Shown here piece by piece: positions 57,698 through 64,000 of a DNA stretch of 64,000 nucleotides. Numbering within the stretch: position 1 is the stretch's first letter; every line of letters starts with the position of its first letter. The notes beneath the pieces were generated by a model. That model did no database searches. It had not been told where the DNA came from and saw only the letters and a program-made list of their open reading frames with translations. Origin of the DNA: Ilex aquifolium (lineage: Eukaryota; Streptophyta; Magnoliopsida; Aquifoliales; Aquifoliaceae). A program made the translations under genes and the position numbers. Where the stretch lies: positions 37,192,701 to 37,256,700 of the forward strand of contig OX637396.1 of assembly GCA_951799425.1 (NCBI GenBank), given 5' to 3'.

Positions 57698-60562
57698 GGA
57701 GAAATGAGCACAAACTCAAACTAAGTATTTGCAGTAAGCAAGGAGAAACGTATAATGTCGTCTAAGAAATATGAAACAACACAACATTCAGATGTGAGTT
57801 TAACAAGCAGAGACATGGTTATGAAGTGATGTCAGACATGTCATGTACTTATCAATACTTTTCTTCGTTTGAAGAGTACAAAGATCATCGTTCAATTAAT
57901 ATGCATGAATGCGTAATGAAGGAATTTGCACCACAAGGATTTATTGAAGCATTTACAAATTAAACTACAATCTTGCACCCAGAAACCAATAATGTGACTC
58001 TTATGGATGAAAGTGGTATGAAAAATGCAGTCAGATTGATTGCCAACCGACTGTGGTTTGCCTATCCGGATATGAAACTGACTCTGGTCGGAGTTGAAAC
58101 CATATGATTGCTCATTCAGCATTTTAACAGTGACCATTCCAATCAGTGTAGGAGCCTCATAGAAATCTATGCACACCAAGCCACATTATGGGTTTACTTT
58201 TGTCCAAGGTAGGGTATACACTAGATTCATTTGTGTATTATTCCAAGTGCATATGCTTTCCAAGTACCTGTTACACTAGATTCATTTGTGTATTATTCCT
58301 AGTGCGTGTGCTTATCCAAGTATCTGTCATAGAGGATAGATAGACCCAGAGCAAGCAACCTAGATAGGACAGCGGCAGTATGCAAAGTGTATTAATGCTT
58401 AGACATACACAAATTAATCACAGACACGCCCTATCAGTATTTAGAACAGTAATTGAAGTTGGCAGCAGAAGCAGATATCATGCACATAGCACAATTCTAG
58501 GTTCTAATAATCAAAAGCTTAGATAAACCATTTCTTTAATAGCTGAGAATTGAAATAAATACTGAAAGCTATTAATATGTGGCTTATATATGCAAGTACT
58601 ATGCCTGAAGTTGAGGAACAGGGCTTAGAACATCCATTCAGAAAAGAAAAGATAGATTCCAATAGTCTAAACTGGAAACCCCACAATTAGAAATCAGTTA
58701 AAGGGCGGCACAAAAGATAACAAATTAATCTACAAAACGATCAAATTAATCTACCTTCCATTGTTCTTATGGAAGTACATAAAAGTGGGCAGCAGGTGGC
58801 ATACAACCATTTATTTTTCACAAGATAACAATTGATCAACCCTCCCCAGCATAGTCATTACCCAGGAAACACAAATCCATCAAATGCTTGTCCCAAACTG
58901 AAATTTTCCATGTTACTATAATAGAGAAACAATCCCCTACTAATAGAAGCCTATGACATCACAAATGAGTAATGAATTATACAATAGAGTAACTGATAAC
59001 AGACATGGAAACCAAGTTAAGGAGGAAAATTAAACCATCGATGACATATAAGCAAGGGACACGACACGTCACGGACACATCAACAAGGCATATCCTAAAT
59101 AGAAAACAGACATGCTAAGACACACTACATGTAATTGTTTGTCTAACATGAAAGATATGTATTTCAATATATACATATATAACATTCCTTTTTTGACCAA
59201 GAGATAGTTATAGCCACTAATCACCCCTTTCTTATAGACAAAACATAGCATACATATCGATAATGCCTCTTATCCTTACATGCCCTTCCTTCAACAAAAC
59301 CTTTATGTTTCTTACTTTGAAAACATGGATTAAACTTATAACACTAGTCAGAATAATTATAAATTTTTAGATGATATAACATAGTTACATGCTCATTTCT
59401 AAGGTTTATTAATAAAGTCATGGTTAGTTTCCAAAAAGTGTTAATCCAGTGTTTATTTTTAGTAACTGACGCGACCTAGGGAGTGTCGGACAGGTTGTCA
59501 AAGGAGTTGAAGGCACGTTAGAAATTAAGATTTTGTTATTTAACTGTATGCATAGCTGAAGGAGTATCATATATGTGGAGTGCCCAGAAAGTGTCAATTT
59601 CTGACATGTGTCCCACTCGGATATGGAACCATTGAAATCTCCATTCTTCTCAGCAAGTTACTGAAAAGATGGTCTCAAATTGAGGATTTCCCAAAACTGG
59701 AAAAGCATACCCCAAGGCCATAACACAAGTTACTAATAAGATACATGTAAGGTTACAGAAGAGCGAAAAGAATGTAATGACATGAATCTGCTTCAGTTTT
59801 CAGCATGTAATATAGCTCGACAAAATCTTTATATAAATTGATGTGATAGTAAGTTATTGATGTGGCTTTCTTCTTTTCCTTTTTTTTAAACAGGACAGTC
59901 CCTTCAAAGGCAAGGCCAGAAGTCAAAATGTTATTCCCACAGTCATAATCGAGATAGAATTTCCATAAACCATACTTAAATACTAAATTGTGAAGTTTTG
60001 CATTTCCTATTATATCATCTTTCCCAGAGATTAAACCCATGGAGAAGAATATCCTAGTAAGAAGAAAAATTTATTGAAACCATCAAATTTCATCACATTA
60101 ACAGATCAGGATAGTGAGTAATAGGCTGACAAAAAATTGCCACATATACTTTTGGAAAATGTAAACATGCATAAAGCTTGCAGTAGCATTTACATTACTT
60201 ACCAATAAGATGACCTACTGTCCGCTGTTTACACGTGCCTTGCCAAACAATCAGAGGCCAACACCCCTCAAAGAAGGCCCATATCAGAAAATTCTTCACA
60301 AAACGGCAATCCTCGGCTGGAGCAGGCAATAAATGTGCTGCATTGCAACAGTCGCAACAACATATTGGGCTACTGTTGAGAATGATGCTTTCTCAGATAA
60401 ACCAAAATTACTTAAATTGGAAGTTGGCCACTTTTTACATGCACAAGCAAATATGGTTATTTAAGACAGAAAATCTTAAAATTTAAGAAACACGACTAAA
60501 CTGTAGTTCCTAGTAAAGGGAACACGTCAGTTTTATACTTTGCTTTAAATAAAGAAACAGAA
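57198..60562. other. Region downstream of the RING gene, no second gene recognised
   Basis: It includes an A29 tract (57666-57694) and a 55-bp tandem duplication TACACTAGATTCATTTGTGT… (58217-58271, 58272-58326). The part just below 60562 is presumably the RING 3' UTR. Less AT-rich stretches (57900-58200, 60200-60380) have no convincing frame; they could be spliced 3' UTR. Confidence 0.4.
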
Positions 60563-61849
60563 TCATCTCAATCTTCTCCTCCTAGATTCACGGGAAACTT
60601 CGTTGTTTACATTTGAAACCCTCGAAACACCACTTCCTCTCCTGGAAGATGAAGAAGGTTGGGAGGCTGTCAGATTGATTTCAATAGCAGCATCTGTTGT
60701 CAGGTTTTCCAAATGTACAGCAGGAGCAGAAACATCAGTTGTTCCAGAGGGTGAAGGAAAGGGTAGAGTAGAATTGATCTCAGCAGTAGAATCCACATTC
60801 TGGGGTTCGACTTGCAAAACTGCGGCATTGCTATTAGAAGGATCCCCACCATCAACCAGTAGAAACTGTGCATGGCTCCTTTCAAGAAGACGGTCTTGGA
60901 TATATGTTTCAAGATCCTCAACCAACCTTTCAGCATTATTCAATGCAGATGAAATGGAAGTAAGGGAAGCAACTCCTGATAAGGGGTGGGAATGAATGCT
61001 CCGGCTGCTCCCTGCCTCCCTATTCGGCAACACCCCATAATTGGTCTCAGAGCTAATGTTCACACTATGAAGAACCCGTTCCTGTGGGGGCTCACCCATT
61101 GCACCAATACCAGTCCTGATTCGCCGAAGTGCTTCTGCAACAGGAATATGAGACACACCCCGTATTACACGCTGTTGCCTAACGCTCTCTACTCTATGCG
61201 CTAGGGGCCTTGATGGTAACTTCAGGCCACCTTCCAACTCTGACATGGGGTTGCTGTGTCCATTGCCATATATTGGAGTAATATTTGTATCCGTAACCTC
61301 TCCCTTGCACACAGGACATTCCTTAGCTGTTGAATCGGCATATGGCAACCGATAAAAGCATGCCCAGCAGAACAAATGCCCACAACAAGTCAATATAGGT
61401 TCTTGAGCCATATCCAAGCATATTCTACAATCGAAAAAGCTCCCACCATCACCATTGACCCTCTTTACATCAGAATCCATAGCCAAAGCCTTTGCTACCA
61501 AATGGGAACTATCCCTTTTATAACCTTTACTCCTCTGAACCACCGTTTCGGATGAACGCACACTATCATCCCCCTCATGCAACATACTCCCACCACCCAC
61601 ATTAACAACCGGTTCGATCAAAACATTACTTGTTTCATTAACATTTCGAGCTTGTCGCCACCTCTGTCGTTGCCTAGCTCTAGCCGTAACCGCCTCAAGC
61701 TGACGAAGTCTTTCTTCAATCGTATCATGAGCAGTTTCTAATTCATTCAATATTGACCCTAATCCTAACCCTGAATCAGCATGTGACTCCAAAGGCTCTT
61801 GGTTCAAATCAAGATCCATTACTATATCATCCATCAAATTATCACCCAT
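60563..61849 (-). CDS. C3HC4 RING-finger E3 ubiquitin ligase (AT2G44410/MUSE1/MUSE2 type)
   Basis: A single intronless frame of 428 aa. The ATG at 61849 was chosen because it is the first in-frame ATG. Residues 11-20 read MDLDLNQEPL, a short N-terminal motif of this plant family. About 35-60 is a likely coiled coil (ILNELETAHDTIEERLRQLE). The RING spans 141-181 with C141, C144, C156, H158, C161, C164, C178 and C181 in C3HC4 order. The tail is Ser/Asn-rich and ends in ESRRRRLR. There is no C-terminal transmembrane helix, unlike RMA1-3, so it should be soluble. Arabidopsis relatives recalled are AT2G44410, AT3G58030 (MUSE1) and AT2G42030 (MUSE2); MUSE1/2 are reported to target NLR partners for degradation. 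The exact orthologue is undecided. The leader has a likely intron (61997-62091) and two upstream ORFs. Confidence 0.93.
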   Translation of the reverse strand: MGDNLMDDIVMDLDLNQEPLESHADSGLGLGSILNELETAHDTIEERLRQLEAVTARARQRQRWRQARNVNETSNVLIEPVVNVGGGSMLHEGDDSVRSSETVVQRSKGYKRDSSHLVAKALAMDSDVKRVNGDGGSFFDCRICLDMAQEPILTCCGHLFCWACFYRLPYADSTAKECPVCKGEVTDTNITPIYGNGHSNPMSELEGGLKLPSRPLAHRVESVRQQRVIRGVSHIPVAEALRRIRTGIGAMGEPPQERVLHSVNISSETNYGVLPNREAGSSRSIHSHPLSGVASLTSISSALNNAERLVEDLETYIQDRLLERSHAQFLLVDGGDPSNSNAAVLQVEPQNVDSTAEINSTLPFPSPSGTTDVSAPAVHLENLTTDAAIEINLTASQPSSSSRRGSGVSRVSNVNNEVSRESRRRRLR

Positions 61850-61963
61850 CACATACCAAGAGAAAACAAGCCCAAATTCCAAAGACCCTTTATGTTATAT
61901 GACGCAAAATTGCCAATAATAGTCCTTCCCAATCCAAACGTTTTAAAAGATTGAGTCTTCCAT
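61849..61963 (-). promoter_or_regulatory. RING 5' leader with a 6-codon uORF and an AUG-UGA minimal uORF
   Basis: A uORF ATG at 61963 encodes six residues (MEDSIF) before TAA ending at 61943. Then ATGTGA at 61854-61849 is a start codon followed at once by a stop, and its final A is the first base of the main ATG (ATGTGATGG). Confidence 0.55.
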
Positions 61964-61996
61964 CAAGAACACAGGATCTTAAAAACCAAGAACTGA

Positions 61997-62091
61997 AAAT
62001 ATAATTGAATCTTTATGAAAAAATTTATAACACGGAATTGAGTAATCTAAATATCTGTACCGATATGTAAAATTAATTAATAAGAACCTGC
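61997..62091 (-). other. Probable 5' UTR intron of the RING gene
   Basis: On the minus strand ATGCAG|GTTCTTATTAAT at 62091 and TTATATTTTCAG|TTCTTGG at 61997 give a 95-bp AT-rich interval with GT-AG ends and a U-rich 3' side. It has not been checked against transcripts. Confidence 0.4.
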
Positions 62092-62179
62092 ATGCAGGAG
62101 ATGATCTATGGTTGTGAACAAAGGTCCTCCATGGCTGCTGCTTCTTCTTCTTCTCCTTCACATCACTGATCTGAGTTTT

Positions 62180-62216
62180 GAGAGAGAGAGAGAGAGAGAA
62201 GGGGGGGGGGGGGGGG
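62180..62216. repeat. (GA)n followed by G16
   Basis: Ten GA units run into a 16-G homopolymer in the presumed RING promoter or leader. On the gene strand this is C16 then (TC)n. Confidence 0.85.
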
Positions 62217-62612
62217 TGGGTGGCCAAACGGGAAGAGAGAGATATGATCCACAGCCAGTGTTTGGCGCACTTCTGCACCAGCAGATCAGGTAAGGAAAAC
62301 CGGGACTGAGTACGGCGTCGTCCTCAATCTGCTGTGGGGACACGAGTCAAAGTTCTGGAACAAAGTTTCAATACGGCTAATTTTTAGTAATTTTAGAGAA
62401 ATACAATCTGATTTATCACCAATTAAAATTTTTAATTAAATGAAGTTTCTAATTCATGGACAATACCATTGTGAAAAAAAAAAAAAAAGGATTTACAATA
62501 TTTTAAGATTATTTGTAATTTCTGAAGTTTTTGGCCATTAATTCTAAACATTTGCGAGGATCTCTAAACATTTATGAGGATCATTGATCGCAAATTCCCG
62601 AAAAATCTTAAC

Positions 62613-62812
62613 GGACAATACAAGTAATAATACAGACAAGCGGTAAATTTAGACTTTCTGTGTTTGAATCTTAACAATTTTTGGGATCAAACAATGAGGG
62701 ATTGATCTCTCATGAATACTCTAATCTTTGAGTGGATGGTCTACCTTTAACCAAACTAAGCAAGGGTATAAGTAAGTTGGCCCAAATATCCCTGATCGTT
62801 GAACAAAAAAAG
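62613..62812 (+). mobile_element. SINE copy, same family as 1156 and 29391
   Basis: GTAAATTTAGACTTTCTGTG, TTTGAATCTTAACAA, CATGAATACTCTAATCTTTG, CCTTTAACCAAACTAAGCAA and AATATCCCTGATCGTTGAAC, then a short A tail, align in order with the minus-strand copy at 29391-29596. Diverged flanks (ATTCCCGAAAAATCTTAA near 62595 and TTTCCAAAAAATTCTAAT after the tail) may be the TSD. Confidence 0.7.
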
Positions 62813-63061
62813 ATTTCCAAAAAATTCTAATTTAACTACAAAAGTTGTAGAATAATCCTAAAAGTTATATTTTTTTAGGATCGATCCTTATTTGTTTTAT
62901 TTGTAACTAAATTCTAATCATTTTGTATGATAACCCACAAAAATTATAAACTTTGACACTCTACCTCCTTTTATACCGAAGCTAAATCCTTGATTTATAA
63001 GTTTAAAAAAATTAAGAGTAATGCCACGTTTTTTAAATCTTCCAAAATGGATTTCTCATCG

Positions 63062-63235
63062 ATTTTTTCTTGTTTAACTGGGATATGAGTATAAAGTTAA
63101 AGACGGTCACGTTGATACTAAGATATTCATATATGATAAATTTCTTATGATATAATCTCAAAAAATATGTCAAATTTTAAACTTAAGACGTCTGAATTAA
63201 ACTATTCCCTTGCTACCTCTTGCGATTATGGGTAA
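63062..63235 (-). mobile_element. Degraded SINE copy of the same family
   Basis: On the minus strand: GAGGTAGCAAGGGAATAG, TTAATTCAGACGTCTTAAG, GAAATTTATCATATATGAAT, and an A-rich end near 63062. The order matches the 29391-29596 copy. No clear TSD. Confidence 0.5.
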
Positions 63236-64000
63236 TAATTGAGCTGAATTCGAGCCTAATTCAAGCATAATTTACACATAAACGAGTTGGCTCATTTGAC
63301 TATTTACACATAAACAAACCTAAAAAAATGTTCAAATTTCGCTCGTTTAACAGCCCTACCTGCCATTGCTCACAAACTTATCAAGTATTGAAAACGCCAC
63401 AGTTCAATTTGTGTCGGGCGGCCCAATTTTTAGGCTAATAAAACTTGGGCTTGAGGGCTCATTTTAAGGAAGCCCAATAATTTTTAGGTGTATAATAATA
63501 TTTCAAACAAAAAATGTGAATTCATAAGAAGCTGTCTCACAAAAGATTTTAACCGGAATAGATTGAGTCTATTAATTCAGCTCATATAATTAAAAGACCT
63601 AAAAATTTATTTAAAAAAAAAAACTAATTGTAAAACTAAAGCTATTAAAAATATTAAACCAAAAAAAGTCAATTTTCTTTCTCACTATCTCTAAGCAGCG
63701 TCTTCAACTACAATAACAAAAGATTAAATATAAAACCTTAATTAATATTTTCACATTTCAAAAAATTTAAATAAATTTATTATTAATGTTAAAAATAAAA
63801 AACTTTATTTATTATTTCTAATTTAGGCCCCAAAATGTCTTGGCCGCCCTTGACTTGTTTGCCTCTTTTTTGGGGTTCTTGGGACTCGTAATCAATTCAA
63901 TAATTATGATTATGAGTGTCTATAGGTTGGGCCGGACTAGCCCATAAATTTTTTTTCAGGCTGGACTTGGATAAAATAAGCCTAAGCCCTTACCTGATTG
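63236..64000. other. AT-rich spacer with hAT-like element ends
   Basis: AACAGCCCTA near 63349-63358 looks like a right terminus (inverted TAGGGCTGTT). TAGGTTGGGCCGGACTAGCC from about 63923 looks like a left terminus whose element continues past the window. The rest holds no gene. Confidence 0.35.

Overview
The window is nuclear DNA of a dicot plant. The evidence is AT-rich spacer DNA, long GT-AG introns, plant-specific protein families (an HD-Zip II homeodomain protein, a KH+CCCH protein, a proline-rich protein) and a dense load of short plant-type transposons (SINEs, hAT-like and MULE-like non-autonomous elements, fold-back MITEs). I see no bacterial, viral or CRISPR content.

Layout. Five intact protein-coding genes were reconstructed by joining exons with consistent splice phase: (1) 690-3614 +, a KHZ1/KHZ2-like RNA-binding protein with three CCCH fingers and one KH domain, 289 aa; (2) 4622-12028 -, protein N-terminal asparagine amidohydrolase (NTAN1), nine exons, 349 aa, convergent with gene 1; (3) 17828-27811 +, a proline-rich protein with a SLYALCRSWLRNG core, perhaps LIN37-like, seven exons, 359 aa; (4) 38345-39770 -, a HAT14-type HD-Zip class II transcription factor, four exons, 354 aa; (5) 60563-61849 -, an intronless C3HC4 RING E3 ligase of the AT2G44410/MUSE1/MUSE2 type, 428 aa. 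A frameshifted CWC21/SRRM2-like pseudogene lies at 16375-16685 (-), next to a LINE reverse-transcriptase remnant.

The remainder (12.1-16.3 kb, 28-38 kb, 40-60 kb, 62-64 kb) is repeat-rich spacer. Many insertions can be bounded by target-site duplications (TSDs) read from the sequence: a SINE in intron 1 of gene 1; a short SINE at 32100-32206 with a perfect 15-bp TSD; a minus-strand SINE at 29391-29596; a MULE-like element at 45339-46091 with a 10-bp TSD; hAT-like elements at 14670, 28220, 28910, 52468 and 56671, the last with a perfect 8-bp TSD. The most unusual objects are two nearly identical insertions of only about 40-46 bp (47486-47525 and 49427-49472). Each ends in a homopolymer tail and is flanked by a perfect 17- or 15-bp TSD, as if a roughly 35-nt RNA had been retroposed twice.

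The genes do not form one pathway. The themes are post-transcriptional control (KHZ-like), N-degron and ubiquitin turnover (NTAN1, RING) and transcription (HAT14, possible DREAM subunit). Three genes have notable upstream ORFs: in genes 1 and 5 the uORF stop overlaps the main start as TGATG, and in gene 4 an upstream AUG overlaps the main frame. The gene content resembles Arabidopsis blocks at AT5G067xx and AT2G444xx, from memory.
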